Source of the DNA: an uncultured Faecalibacterium sp.
Lineage (GTDB): Bacteria > Bacillota > Clostridia > Oscillospirales > Ruminococcaceae
Direction: 5' to 3'
NCBI GenBank assembly: GCA_934512105.1
Contig: CAKSWQ010000004.1
Location: forward strand, 1 to 64,000
DNA length: 64,000 nucleotides
Shown: piece by piece, positions 27,206 to 35,983 of the stretch
How positions within the stretch are numbered: the first letter of the stretch is position 1
How the letters are laid out: each line of letters starts with the position of its first letter
Made by a program: the position numbers and the translations under genes
Notes under the pieces: generated by a model
What the model was told of the DNA's origin: nothing
The model's input: the letters and a program-made list of their open reading frames with translations, nothing else
Database searches by the model: none

Positions 27206-28570
27206 ATGAGTAAAGCAATGCACGCAAAGCCCTTCCGGCTCACAGGCCCTTACACCGGCCGGCACGCCCGGCCGGAAAGCCCCCGCAGCAAGCTGATCCG
27301 GGCGGTCAGCCTTGGGCTGGCCTGTGTCTGCCTGCTGCTGACGGCCACGGTGTACCCGGCCTCGGCGGCTACCAATAGCACCAGTATGGCCAGTTTGCAA
27401 AACAAGCTGGACAAGCTTTCCCAGTCCATCAACCAGCACAAAAAGGAGCTGTCGGACGCCAAAAAGAAGGAGTCCGCAGCCAAAGCGCTGGAAGGCGAGT
27501 TGAAGGAGCGGGTCACTGTTCTGCAGGATCAGATCGGTGTGCTCAGCGGCCAGATCGCTGCGGTGCAGAACAGCATCGGCGAGAAGGAACAGCAGATCGG
27601 TGTGATGCAGAATCAGATCACAGACAAGCAGACCCAGATCGAGCAAAAGCAGAACGAGATCGATGACCAGTGGGACGATTTCAAAAAGCACATGGCTGCC
27701 ATGCAGGAGCTGCGGGACGGCGGCAGCGTGGCCATGCTTGGTGCGGTGAACGACCTGTACGAGCTGCTCACCTTCAACGAGGTGATGCAGGATATCTCCA
27801 TCAAGGACACCGAGATCATGAACAACATGAAGTCCGCCAAGCAGGGGCTGGAGGATGACAAGGCCGCGCTGGAAGAGCAGAAAGCCGGTCTGGAAGCCGA
27901 AAAGGCAGATCTGCAAAGCCAGAAAAGCGAACTGGACAGCCAAAACGCCCAGATGAAGGGCAAGCAGAGCGAGTTGAACAACAGCATCTCTGCGGCAAAG
28001 CTCTCTGCCGCAGAGGCACAGGCGGCACAGCAGAAGGCGCAGGCAGCCATCGAGTCCGACGAGATGAACTACGAGGCTGTGAAAAAGGAGATCCAGAAGC
28101 TGATCGCGGCGGCCTCTGCCAGCAAGCCGCAGCTGAGCTTCAGCGGCTTTGCCTGCCCGCTGAAAAGCTATACCCGCGTTTCCAGTGAGTACGGCTGGCG
28201 CAAGAACCCCGTCTCCGGCGTGAACAAGCTCCATGCCGGCATGGACTTTGCAGCTCCCGGCGGCACGCCTATCTATGCAGCTGCCAGCGGCTATGTGCAG
28301 GTGGCAGGCTGGTCTACCGGCGGCTACGGCAACTACGTTATCATCTACCACGGCAAAATGTCCGATGGCAATACCTATACCACCCTGTACGCGCACATGC
28401 GCTCGGTGGCTACCAGTGCAGGCAAGTATGTGAATCAGGGCGACCTGATCGGTTATGTGGGCACCACCGGCAATTCCACCGGCAACCATCTGCATCTGGA
28501 GGTGTGGAAGGGCGGCTCCAAGGCCAACGCCGTGAACCCCCGCAGCTACATCCCCATCCCCCACAACTAA
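27206..28570 (+). CDS. Secreted coiled-coil M23 (LytM) endopeptidase, EnvC/PcsB-like
   Basis: A protein of 454 residues. Residues about 30-60 form a signal or anchor helix ending in YPASAAT. Residues about 65-300 form a long coiled coil with Lys/Gln/Glu heptads (ELSDAKKKESAAKALEGEL). Residues about 310-450 are a peptidase M23 domain with HAGMDFAAPGGTPIYA and GNHLHLEVW, giving the HxxxD and HxH zinc ligands, so it should be catalytically active. Placed 20 bp after ftsX, it is the likely FtsEX-controlled peptidoglycan hydrolase. Confidence 0.92.
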   Translation: MSKAMHAKPFRLTGPYTGRHARPESPRSKLIRAVSLGLACVCLLLTATVYPASAATNSTSMASLQNKLDKLSQSINQHKKELSDAKKKESAAKALEGELKERVTVLQDQIGVLSGQIAAVQNSIGEKEQQIGVMQNQITDKQTQIEQKQNEIDDQWDDFKKHMAAMQELRDGGSVAMLGAVNDLYELLTFNEVMQDISIKDTEIMNNMKSAKQGLEDDKAALEEQKAGLEAEKADLQSQKSELDSQNAQMKGKQSELNNSISAAKLSAAEAQAAQQKAQAAIESDEMNYEAVKKEIQKLIAAASASKPQLSFSGFACPLKSYTRVSSEYGWRKNPVSGVNKLHAGMDFAAPGGTPIYAAASGYVQVAGWSTGGYGNYVIIYHGKMSDGNTYTTLYAHMRSVATSAGKYVNQGDLIGYVGTTGNSTGNHLHLEVWKGGSKANAVNPRSYIPIPHN

Positions 28571-28730
28571 GGTGTATCTGAAAAGTCGAAAATTTAGTCT
28601 ATTTCTACAAACACAGCAGGATTTTGCGTGAAACAGCCTTGAGATCCACAAAGGATTCCTGCGGCTATTTGCCTTAAATCCCGCTTGTGCCTGCGAAATA
28701 TTCGTCATTTTCTTTGTTTTCAGATACACC
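28571..28730. mobile_element. MITE-like element with 14-bp perfect terminal inverted repeats
   Basis: GGTGTATCTGAAAA at 28571-28584 is repeated as its exact complement at 28717-28730, enclosing about 130 bp with no reading frame. It starts directly after the stop codon of the M23 gene. It looks like a non-autonomous transposon remnant. No clear target duplication is visible, and no matching transposase is in the window. Confidence 0.65.
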
Positions 28731-28762
28731 CCAACAAGCAAGGCAAGGAGTCTGGTTGATCT

Positions 28763-28870
28763 ATGAACGAACAAAAACGCAAGCGCGTGCTGCGCATCGG
28801 CTGTCTGGTTCTGGCAGGGGTGTTTGTACTCTCGCTGCTGGGCAGCATCCTTATGATGCTGCTGCTCTGA
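28763..28870 (+). CDS. 35-residue single-span membrane protein
   Basis: ATG 28763 has GCAAGGAGTC upstream at usable spacing. The product is a basic N-terminus (MNEQKRKRVLRIG) followed by one hydrophobic helix of about 22 residues (CLVLAGVFVLSLLGSILMML) to a TGA at 28868. It lies 16 bp before the S41 protease gene and the two are probably co-transcribed. I do not recognise the family. It may be a small regulator or subunit of the neighbouring membrane proteins. Confidence 0.6.
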   Translation: MNEQKRKRVLRIGCLVLAGVFVLSLLGSILMMLLL

Positions 28871-28886
28871 CCGGGAGGAAAGAACC

Positions 28887-30254
28887 ATGAACCGTAAAAT
28901 TTCTTTAGGCATGGCAGTCACTATCGTGATCCTTGCCATGACCGTGACCTTTTCCATCACGATGCTCATCGCCATGCGTCTGTTCGACAGCACGGTCAAC
29001 AGCGTAAAAGAAAAGGAAAGTATGTACAACAAGATCGCTGAGGTGGACCGCTACGTCCGCAGCAACGATTACTACACCATCGACGAGACGATGCTGTACG
29101 ACCGCCTGACCGCCGGATATCTGCTGGGCACGGGCGACAAGTACGCCCGCTACTACACCGCCAACGCCTACACCGAGCTGATGAACATCCAGAGCGGCAA
29201 GATCCTTGGCATCGGCGTGGAGCTTGGCATCGACCAGACCGGCTACGCCAAGGTGACCCGTGTCTACGACGGCTCCCCCGCGCAGGAGGCGGGCATCGCC
29301 GTGGGAGACTACATTACCACCGTGGGCGATACCGACGTCAAGAGCATGTCCGGTGCAGATGCTGTGTACAAAGCCTTGCAGGGCGAGGCCGGCACTACCG
29401 TTACCGTGACATGGCTGGATAGCTCCGCCGCCAGCAAAACGGCTGAGCTGACCCATTCCGGCTACACCAGCACCACCGTGGACTACCAGCTGCTGGACAA
29501 TGTGGGCTATATCCGCATCCGTCAGTTCGATGGAACTACCCCCAGTGAGCTGGACTATGCCCTGCGCACCCTGACCGCAAACGGTGCGGCCAGTCTGGTG
29601 TTTGATCTGCGGGACAACGGCGGCGGCATTCTGGAAGATGCCATCAACTGCATCGACCTGATCGCCCCGGAGGGCACCGTGGCCTATGCCGAGGATAAAA
29701 ACGGCAACCGCACCGTCATCGGCAGCAGCGATGCTGAAAGCTCCATCAGTCTGCCGATGGTCTGTCTGGTCAACAGCAACACCGCCAGCGCAGCCGAGCT
29801 GTTCGCAGCCACCCTGCGCACCATGAACGGTGCCCGTCTGGTGGGTACCACTACCATGGGCAAGGGCACCATCCAGAGCAGCCCGCAGCGCCTGTCGGAC
29901 GGCAGCGCCGTGGTCATCACGGTGGCAAAGCTGGTCTGCGGCGACGGCAGCTGCTTTGACGGCACCGGCCTGACCGTGGACGTGGAGCGCGCCCTGAGCG
30001 CAGAGGAAGCGACGAACTTCTACGACTACACCCCCCAGACCGACCCGCAGGTGCAGCGCGCTGTCAGCGCTGCCCAGCAGCTGAGCGGCACTACTACGCT
30101 GGCGGGCGCAAGCTCTGCCGCAGCAGCGGACAGCACCGCTTCCTCTGCGGCAGCAGAGGATGATACCATCTCCGCAGAGACTGCGGAAGGGGAGACCGCC
30201 GAAGACGAGACTGCCGCATCGGAGCCGGAAACGGCTGCAAGCGCAGCGGAGTGA
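28887..30254 (+). CDS. S41 carboxy-terminal processing protease (CtpA-like)
   Basis: A protein of 455 residues. An N-terminal membrane anchor (about residues 8-32) is followed by a conserved helical region, a PDZ domain (about 105-190, GIGVELGIDQTGYAKVTRVYDGSPAQEAG) and the S41 catalytic domain with VFDLRDNGGG, NSNTASAAELFA (nucleophilic Ser) and TTMGKGTIQ (Lys). The last 65 residues are low-complexity Ala/Ser/Glu. CtpA proteases cut the C-termini of extracellular proteins and often control peptidoglycan hydrolases, which fits the FtsEX-M23 context. GGGAGGAAAG precedes the ATG. Confidence 0.92.
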   Translation: MNRKISLGMAVTIVILAMTVTFSITMLIAMRLFDSTVNSVKEKESMYNKIAEVDRYVRSNDYYTIDETMLYDRLTAGYLLGTGDKYARYYTANAYTELMNIQSGKILGIGVELGIDQTGYAKVTRVYDGSPAQEAGIAVGDYITTVGDTDVKSMSGADAVYKALQGEAGTTVTVTWLDSSAASKTAELTHSGYTSTTVDYQLLDNVGYIRIRQFDGTTPSELDYALRTLTANGAASLVFDLRDNGGGILEDAINCIDLIAPEGTVAYAEDKNGNRTVIGSSDAESSISLPMVCLVNSNTASAAELFAATLRTMNGARLVGTTTMGKGTIQSSPQRLSDGSAVVITVAKLVCGDGSCFDGTGLTVDVERALSAEEATNFYDYTPQTDPQVQRAVSAAQQLSGTTTLAGASSAAAADSTASSAAAEDDTISAETAEGETAEDETAASEPETAASAAE

Positions 30255-30281
30255 ACCCCGCAGATCTGAACCATAAACACC

Positions 30282-30314
30282 AAAAAGGCTGCTGCGTTCT
30301 GCAACAGCCTTTTT
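30282..30314 (+). terminator. Terminator after the S41 protease
   Basis: AAAAAGGCTG pairs with CAGCCTTTTT across a short G/C loop, ending in a T-run just before rsmA. Confidence 0.8.
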
Positions 30315-30334
30315 CTGAGAAAGGAATTGACCCT

Positions 30335-31186
30335 ATGCCGGAACTGACCGACCTTTCTGTGATCCGTGCCCTGTGCGAAAAATACGATTTTGCACTTTCC
30401 AAGGGCTTTGGGCAGAACTTTATCATCAACCCGGGCATCCCCACCAAGATCGTGGATGCCAGCGGGGTAGACAAGCGCTACGGCGTCATCGAGATCGGCC
30501 CCGGCATCGGCGTGCTGACCAAGGAACTGGCCAAGCGCGCCGCCAAGGTGGTGTCCATCGAGGTGGACGAGCGTCTGCCGCCCCTGCTGGCCGAGACCAT
30601 GGCCGGGGTGGACAACTTCAAGCTGGTGCTGCAGGACGTGCTGAAGGTGGACCTGAAAGCCCTCATCGCCGAAGAGTTCCCGGGGATGCCGGTGGCAGTG
30701 TGCGCAAACCTGCCCTACTACATCACCAGCCCCATCGTGATGAAGCTGCTGGGCGACCGTCTGCCCATCGAGAGCCTGACCGTTATGGTGCAGAAGGAAG
30801 CCGCCGACCGTCTGGCTGCTGTGCCCGGCACCCGCGCTTCCAGCGCCATCAGCTGTGCGGTGAACTACTACGCCACCTCCAAGCTGATGTTCACTGCCGC
30901 ACCGGGCAGTTTTTACCCCGCCCCCAAGGTGACAAGCGCTGTGGTGCGCATGGACATCCGTCCCACCCCTGCCGTGCAGGTGGAGGACGAGGCAGGCTAC
31001 TTTGCGCTGGTGCGCGCCGCCTTTGGTCAGCGCCGCAAGACCGCTGCCAATGCCATTGCAGGCGGGCTGAACCTGCCCAAAGAGAAGGTTATTGCCGCCA
31101 TCGAGGCCGCAGGCTTCGATGCCCGCATCCGCCCGGAAGCCCTGACGCTGGAGGACTTTGCAAAGATCCAGCAGGCACTGGGCTGA
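30335..31186 (+). CDS. rsmA: 16S rRNA (adenine1518/1519-N6) dimethyltransferase
   Basis: A protein of 283 residues that dimethylates two adjacent adenines near the 3' end of 16S rRNA. SAM motif I is VIEIGPGIGVLT, preceded by SKGFGQNFIINP. Motif IV is ANLPYYITSPI. The C-terminal small domain with FGQRRKTAANAI is present. ATG 30335 follows GAAAGGAATTG. An in-frame ATG at 30251 would start inside the preceding terminator and is rejected. Confidence 0.95.
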   Translation: MPELTDLSVIRALCEKYDFALSKGFGQNFIINPGIPTKIVDASGVDKRYGVIEIGPGIGVLTKELAKRAAKVVSIEVDERLPPLLAETMAGVDNFKLVLQDVLKVDLKALIAEEFPGMPVAVCANLPYYITSPIVMKLLGDRLPIESLTVMVQKEAADRLAAVPGTRASSAISCAVNYYATSKLMFTAAPGSFYPAPKVTSAVVRMDIRPTPAVQVEDEAGYFALVRAAFGQRRKTAANAIAGGLNLPKEKVIAAIEAAGFDARIRPEALTLEDFAKIQQALG

Positions 31187-31235
31187 GCAAAAAGCAGGAT
31201 AGTCGGTGGGCAATGGCTCACTGGAAAAAGAACGC

Positions 31236-31295
31236 AAAAAACCCGGAACCTTTTTGAGCTCTTGCGGCTCTGAAAAGGTTCCGGGTTTCTGTTTT
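31236..31295. terminator. Bidirectional terminator between rsmA and the pectinase gene
   Basis: AAACCCGGAACCTTTT at 31239-31254 pairs exactly with 31273-31288, with an inner GAGC..GCTC pair. T-rich sequence lies on both sides for the two convergent genes. Confidence 0.85.
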
Positions 31296-31323
31296 AGCGG
31301 TTATGTGGCAGCTTTCGCCTTAC

Positions 31324-34300
31324 TCAGAAGGGGAAGATGCTGACGATACGGTTCCATGCAGCCTTGAGCGGGGAACCGGAGGAGACGCCGCTGGTGGTCA
31401 GCTGCACATCGCTGAAGGTAACGTCTGCGCTGCGGGCAACGTAGAAGCCGACATAGATGTAATCAGAATCCACAGCGGTCAGGGCGTAGTCGAAACCGGC
31501 AGAAGCGGTCTCGTTATCGCCGTAGGTCAGGGTGAAGCCGTCAGCGGTACCCACGAGCTTCAGCTCCACGGTATCGCCTGCACCGTACTTCACGGTTGCG
31601 GCGGGGCCGTCGTACAGCGCACCGCTCTTGCGGCCGAAGCAGTTGACAGCGCCCTGATTCCGGGTGCCTACGGCTACATAATCGCCCATGGGGTCGGAGA
31701 TGCTGGTGTCAACGTACATCTCATCGCGCGCCATCAGGCCGAAGGAGACCTGATTGTTTTTGGCAAGCTTGTTCACGGTGGCCTTGGCGGTCAGGGTGAA
31801 GTTGGTGCCGGCGGGCAGCTGGACGTAGTACATCATCAGGCCGTCCACCGTGGATGCGATCTTGCCGCGGTTGTTGGCAACGCCCAGCGTGATGTTCTGA
31901 CCATCGACAACGGCGGTGAAATCGCCGCCGGAGATCTTGTCGTCACCGCCCACATTGCCGAAGACAGAGCCGTTCCACACCGTGCCGTTGGCATCGGTAA
32001 AGGCAGGCCACAGCTTGCTGGTCTGGGTAGGTGCGGCGTAGCTGGAGGGCACATAGTCCGGGTTTGCGGCATCGCCGTAGAACTGCTTGTAGGTGGGCTT
32101 TGCCTTGTTCCGGTTGTAAGCGCCCAGAGGGGTATCGGCGGTAAGCTGGGCAATGAGCCATGCGTTCAGCTTTGCGCCGTAGCTGTTGGTGTGGGTCAGG
32201 TCAAGGCCGGTGGGGGAGAGCTTGCCGCGCTTGTCGGCCTTGGCACCGGTAAAGCTGTGGGTGTACTGTGCCTTTTTGCCCATGGCGATGTTTTCATTGA
32301 TGGTGGCATCGGTCAGGTCCACGCAGATGAGGTGCAGCTCGCTGCACATATCGCGGATGGCCTGTGCGTAGTCGCCGCCCTCATAGACGGCATCGCCGAT
32401 GGTGACGGTGGTGGTCTTGTGACCGGGAGCACCGTCATAGCTGGCCTTGTTGTTTGCCTCGGTCAGGCGGGCAATGGGGGTGCACACCACGGGGATGACA
32501 CCGCGCTCCAGTGCGGGCTGGATGTAGTTGACGTAAAGGCTGTTGGCAAAGGAACCCTCAGTCTTGTAGTCGCCGTTGGGGTTGGTGTAGCGGGCGGGCT
32601 CGGTCTTTTCGTCGTTGTGGCCAAAGCCGATGAGCAGGAACTTGTCCCCGGCAGCATCGCCCAGTGCGGGCACGGTGTCAGAGCCCTTCAGCAGGGTGGT
32701 GTAGTTGGCCATGCCGGTAAAGTCCTTGCTGGATGCGCCGGAAACGGCCAGATTGTAGACATTGGCGTTGAAGTAGTTCTCAAGCTCCTCGCCGTAGCCC
32801 TCGCGGGGGAGGTAGTAGCTGTCGTTGAAGGAGGAAACGGTGGAGTCGCCCACTACCCAGAAGGTGGCCTTGGCAGCCTCTGCCTGACCCCAGACAGCGC
32901 CGCGCGCACCGGCATCGGTGGCAGCCAGACCCTCGGCAGTGAGCAGCAGCAGACCGTGCATATCAATGCTGCCGTCTGCGTTGCGGGTGGGGGCAACGGA
33001 GGTATCCAGACTCTGGAACCAGCTCTCCTTCACAGTGACAGTGTTGGTAGATTTATTGTGGCTGGTCTGGGTCTCGGCGTCCCAATAGAAGTTGTCCGGG
33101 CCGTAAACAGCAGTGCTGCTCTGGCTCTGGAGTGCCAGCTGCTCCTTGCCGTCCGTGCCCTTGCGGAAGGAAATGATGCCGTCAGCGGCGTAGTCGGTCA
33201 CGGCAGACTTGTTGCCGGTGTACAGTGCAACGTTGTAGCCCTCGTTGTTGTAGGAGGTGGAGTTGTACACCTTCACGTCCGGGCAGGAGTTGGAGTCGAT
33301 ACCCTTGGCGGCGTTGTCGTAGGAGATGGAGTTGAGCAGTTTGTGGTTGCCGGGCAGGTTGGTGCCGCCCATCTTGAAGCCGTTGCCGTTGCCAGCCTCG
33401 ACAGTGGCGGCAACATTGCCAAAGCTCAGGTTGCCGTTTGCGTCACAGGTAACGGTGGGGAATTGCAGAGGCTGCTTCTTGACCGGCTCTGCGGCCAGCA
33501 TCAGGTAGCCGTTTTTGTAGGCAACGCAGTTCTGGATGGTGACAGCGCCGATAGAGCCGGTGGCAGCCTTAGCGAACAGGTCCCAGCCATCGTCGGCGTT
33601 GTAGGCGGCGATGCAGCCGTCAAACACATTGCCCTCGCCGGTGGTCAGCTTGGCGGCAAAGCCGTCGGCATCTTCCATGGCGCGGTCGGCGTTGTTCATG
33701 GCGGTGCAGTTCTTGATGGTGTTGTAGCTGGGCCACAGGGCCTTGTTGTCCGTAGACAGGCCGGAGACCTGCAGGCCGGTGTTGCCGTTGTTGTAGAAGT
33801 TCATCTGCTCCAGCACGCAATGGCTGCCGGCCAGCTGCATACCCTTGGAACCGTCCTTGGTGTTGGTGATGTTCAGCTTGCTGATGTTCCAATAGTTGCC
33901 CCAGACGCTGAAGCCGGTGCCCACGCCGCCAAAGTCCAGCGTGGCGTAGCTGCCGTCTGCGGTAGTCAGGGTGATGGGAGCCTCGGCGGTGCCGTCACGG
34001 CCGCGCTCTACCTTCAGCTCACCGGTCAGGGCGTAGGTGCCGCCTGCCAGCTGAATGGTCTGGCCTGCGGCGGCGTAGTTCAGCGCGGTCTGCAGGTCTA
34101 CGGCGTCCGCAGCGCTGGTGCCGTTATGGGCAGCGCTGCCGTCCGGGGTGACCACGATGATACCGTTTGCGCCCAGAGCCCGCAGCGAGACCTTCTTTTC
34201 AATGGTGGCGGCCTTGTAGCTGCTCAGCTTCTCAAAGGCGCTGATGACGTAGTTCTTGTCCGGGGTGAACACCACCTTAAAGGTGGTGTCGCGGGTCACG

Positions 34301-35376
34301 GTGTAGCTCCGGGCCAGGGTCTCACCGGCCTTAACGGTCAGGTCCTTGTCCACAAGTTTGCCGTTGGCGTACACCTTGGCGGTACCGTCTGCATTGGCCT
34401 TGAAAGCCAGTGCGTAGCTGCTGCCGGTGCAGGTGGAAGGGCTGGTGATCTGGTACACCGGGTCGATGTAGCTGGTGGGCTGCAAGGTCCACTCCGAAGC
34501 ATTCCATGCACTGGTGGTGTAGGTGATGTTGGAGAAGGTCACGTTCATGCCGCGGGCAGCTGCAAAGCCCAGATACGCTTTGTTGGCCTCCTGCACGGTC
34601 ATGGGGTCGTCCAGCTCAGTGTACTTGGAAACACTGGTGACGGTGCTGTCCTTTGCCGGGATGTACAGGGTAGAAGAGCCGATCACCGCGCCGGTGGTGC
34701 CGTCCGCGTTGATGGCGTACTGGGTGGCAACATAGCTGTTGCTGGTCTTGGCCAGACTGACGCGATAGGTATCGCCCTGCTTGATGGTCTGGCTGCTGAA
34801 AGCGGCGCGGGTGGCCTTGACCTCGTTGGAGGCGGCGGTCTCGTTGGAGATGATGCCGGTGTAGCTGCGCACACCCACGGCGTCCTTGATCTCTACGCCG
34901 TCCAGCGGGAGCTTGGTACCGGTGACCGAGATCTGGTTGGAAAAGTAGCTGCCGGAGCCGCTCAGACTATCGCGCAGCATCAGCGCAAAGCCCTCCTGTC
35001 CGTCCGGGGCGGGGTTGACATAGTCGATGGTCACATCGGCTTGCAGGTAGAAGTTTTCCTTGGTGGGGTCGATGGTGGTGTAGTAGAAGGAAAGGCCGTC
35101 AGCAGGGGAGTCGGCAACAAACTTGCCGCCCTTCTTGTTGATGGTGCCGTCCTCCTTGACGGTGCAGGCGTTCAGGGTGACCTTGCTGTGGATGTCCGCA
35201 CCCTCTGCAAGGGTGTTGACCTCTGCTGCTGCGGAGGTGCCGAAGGCCTTGAACTGCCAGCCGTTTGCAGAGGTGCTGTCCTCTGCAAATGCGGCAAGCG
35301 GTGTCATGCCCAGCAGCAGCGCACCTGCCAGCAGTCCGGCTACCGTGCGCCGGATGCTTTGCTTTGCTTTTCTCAT
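31324..35376 (-). CDS. Secreted multidomain pectinase: PL9-like lyase plus CE12-like SGNH esterase
   Basis: A protein of 1350 residues. The signal peptide spans about 1-31 (LLLGMTPLAAFAED). A beta-sandwich domain spans about 40-290. A PL9-like right-handed beta-helix spans about 400-800, with GGTYALTGELKVERG, EDADGFAAKL, NADDGWDLFAK and GNGNGFKMGG. An SGNH/CE12 esterase spans about 835-1085, with WVVGDSTVSSF (Ser), IGFGHND (Gly/Asn) and LDLTHTNSYG (Asp/His). A C-terminal sandwich (about 1150-1330) repeats the N-terminal one. The likely role is cutting and deacetylating pectin or rhamnogalacturonan. No sortase motif or S-layer domain is seen, so it may be free or bound through the sandwich domains. 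AAAGGAGAA precedes the ATG. Confidence 0.85.
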   Translation of the reverse strand: MRKAKQSIRRTVAGLLAGALLLGMTPLAAFAEDSTSANGWQFKAFGTSAAAEVNTLAEGADIHSKVTLNACTVKEDGTINKKGGKFVADSPADGLSFYYTTIDPTKENFYLQADVTIDYVNPAPDGQEGFALMLRDSLSGSGSYFSNQISVTGTKLPLDGVEIKDAVGVRSYTGIISNETAASNEVKATRAAFSSQTIKQGDTYRVSLAKTSNSYVATQYAINADGTTGAVIGSSTLYIPAKDSTVTSVSKYTELDDPMTVQEANKAYLGFAAARGMNVTFSNITYTTSAWNASEWTLQPTSYIDPVYQITSPSTCTGSSYALAFKANADGTAKVYANGKLVDKDLTVKAGETLARSYTVTRDTTFKVVFTPDKNYVISAFEKLSSYKAATIEKKVSLRALGANGIIVVTPDGSAAHNGTSAADAVDLQTALNYAAAGQTIQLAGGTYALTGELKVERGRDGTAEAPITLTTADGSYATLDFGGVGTGFSVWGNYWNISKLNITNTKDGSKGMQLAGSHCVLEQMNFYNNGNTGLQVSGLSTDNKALWPSYNTIKNCTAMNNADRAMEDADGFAAKLTTGEGNVFDGCIAAYNADDGWDLFAKAATGSIGAVTIQNCVAYKNGYLMLAAEPVKKQPLQFPTVTCDANGNLSFGNVAATVEAGNGNGFKMGGTNLPGNHKLLNSISYDNAAKGIDSNSCPDVKVYNSTSYNNEGYNVALYTGNKSAVTDYAADGIISFRKGTDGKEQLALQSQSSTAVYGPDNFYWDAETQTSHNKSTNTVTVKESWFQSLDTSVAPTRNADGSIDMHGLLLLTAEGLAATDAGARGAVWGQAEAAKATFWVVGDSTVSSFNDSYYLPREGYGEELENYFNANVYNLAVSGASSKDFTGMANYTTLLKGSDTVPALGDAAGDKFLLIGFGHNDEKTEPARYTNPNGDYKTEGSFANSLYVNYIQPALERGVIPVVCTPIARLTEANNKASYDGAPGHKTTTVTIGDAVYEGGDYAQAIRDMCSELHLICVDLTDATINENIAMGKKAQYTHSFTGAKADKRGKLSPTGLDLTHTNSYGAKLNAWLIAQLTADTPLGAYNRNKAKPTYKQFYGDAANPDYVPSSYAAPTQTSKLWPAFTDANGTVWNGSVFGNVGGDDKISGGDFTAVVDGQNITLGVANNRGKIASTVDGLMMYYVQLPAGTNFTLTAKATVNKLAKNNQVSFGLMARDEMYVDTSISDPMGDYVAVGTRNQGAVNCFGRKSGALYDGPAATVKYGAGDTVELKLVGTADGFTLTYGDNETASAGFDYALTAVDSDYIYVGFYVARSADVTFSDVQLTTSGVSSGSPLKAAWNRIVSIFPF

Positions 35377-35448
35377 GAATATTCTCCTTTTTTCCTATGC
35401 GCCGCAGGACACGAGCTTGTCTGTGCCAGCGCGCACAATGTTGTATTC

Positions 35449-35477
35449 AAGTTAACATGGATTTCACATTTTTACAA
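35449..35477 (-). promoter_or_regulatory. Possible promoter for the pectinase gene
   Basis: On the minus strand, TTGTAA (35477-35472), 17 bp, TAACTT (35454-35449). The -10 is weak, which would suit a gene that needs an activator. Confidence 0.45.
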
Positions 35478-35897
35478 GAAATATTTAGCAAAACAAAACA
35501 ACTTTGGCGTTTGATATAAACTTTTTAAGCTTTTATTGGGCAAAATGCCGGTAAACAAAGGTAAAATAGGGCAAGCGACCATTCTAAACTTGTATACTAG
35601 TATATGAATTTTGGAAAATTGGAGCCATTTATTGTCCCGACTGCGGTAGACAACAACGGACTGGCTGCTGCATGACTTGGAGAGGGAATTGCTTTGTGAA
35701 ATTTCGGGACGAATGCACAGACGTACCGGGCATTTTTCGCCCTGCGTACCAGGCGAAAAAGAAAGATATTTTCACATTTGTGCGGTGGGTAGGACGAAAC
35801 TTTGTCAAATGCGTGGAATATTTCAGAAAAAATTGTGAAAAGCAACCAATGAATATCCCCTAAACGTGTTGATATTGAGAAAATAGATGAAGGATTG

Positions 35898-35926
35898 TTT
35901 ACAAAAAGATTACAGGCTGGTATACT
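35898..35926 (+). promoter_or_regulatory. Promoter for the C39-like gene
   Basis: TTTACA (35898-35903), 17 bp, TATACT (35921-35926). The expected transcript starts near 35933, too close to ATG 35945 to give it an RBS. Confidence 0.7.
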
Positions 35927-35983
35927 TTGTAGTGGTAGATCCCTATGAGATCCGCAAAGAAACAAGAAAGGAAATACCGAACC

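Larger units (their letters stand above)
35377..35983. other. 607-bp AT-rich gap between divergent genes
   Basis: It contains the two divergent promoters listed separately and a 12-bp palindrome TATACTAGTATA at 35593-35604 about halfway, which could be an operator. A 63-codon frame at 35672 lacks an RBS and any recognisable feature. I see no RNA gene. Confidence 0.5.

Noticed and set aside
31303..35514. A plus-strand open frame of about 1400 codons opposite the pectinase gene
   Set aside because: The minus-strand gene has a signal peptide, an RBS and recognisable catalytic motifs. The plus frame is rich in Gly, Val and Ala with no recognisable fold and runs through the terminator.
35672..35863. 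A 63-codon frame in the gap before the C39-like gene
   Set aside because: No RBS, no recognised motif, and it lies in the AT-rich control region.
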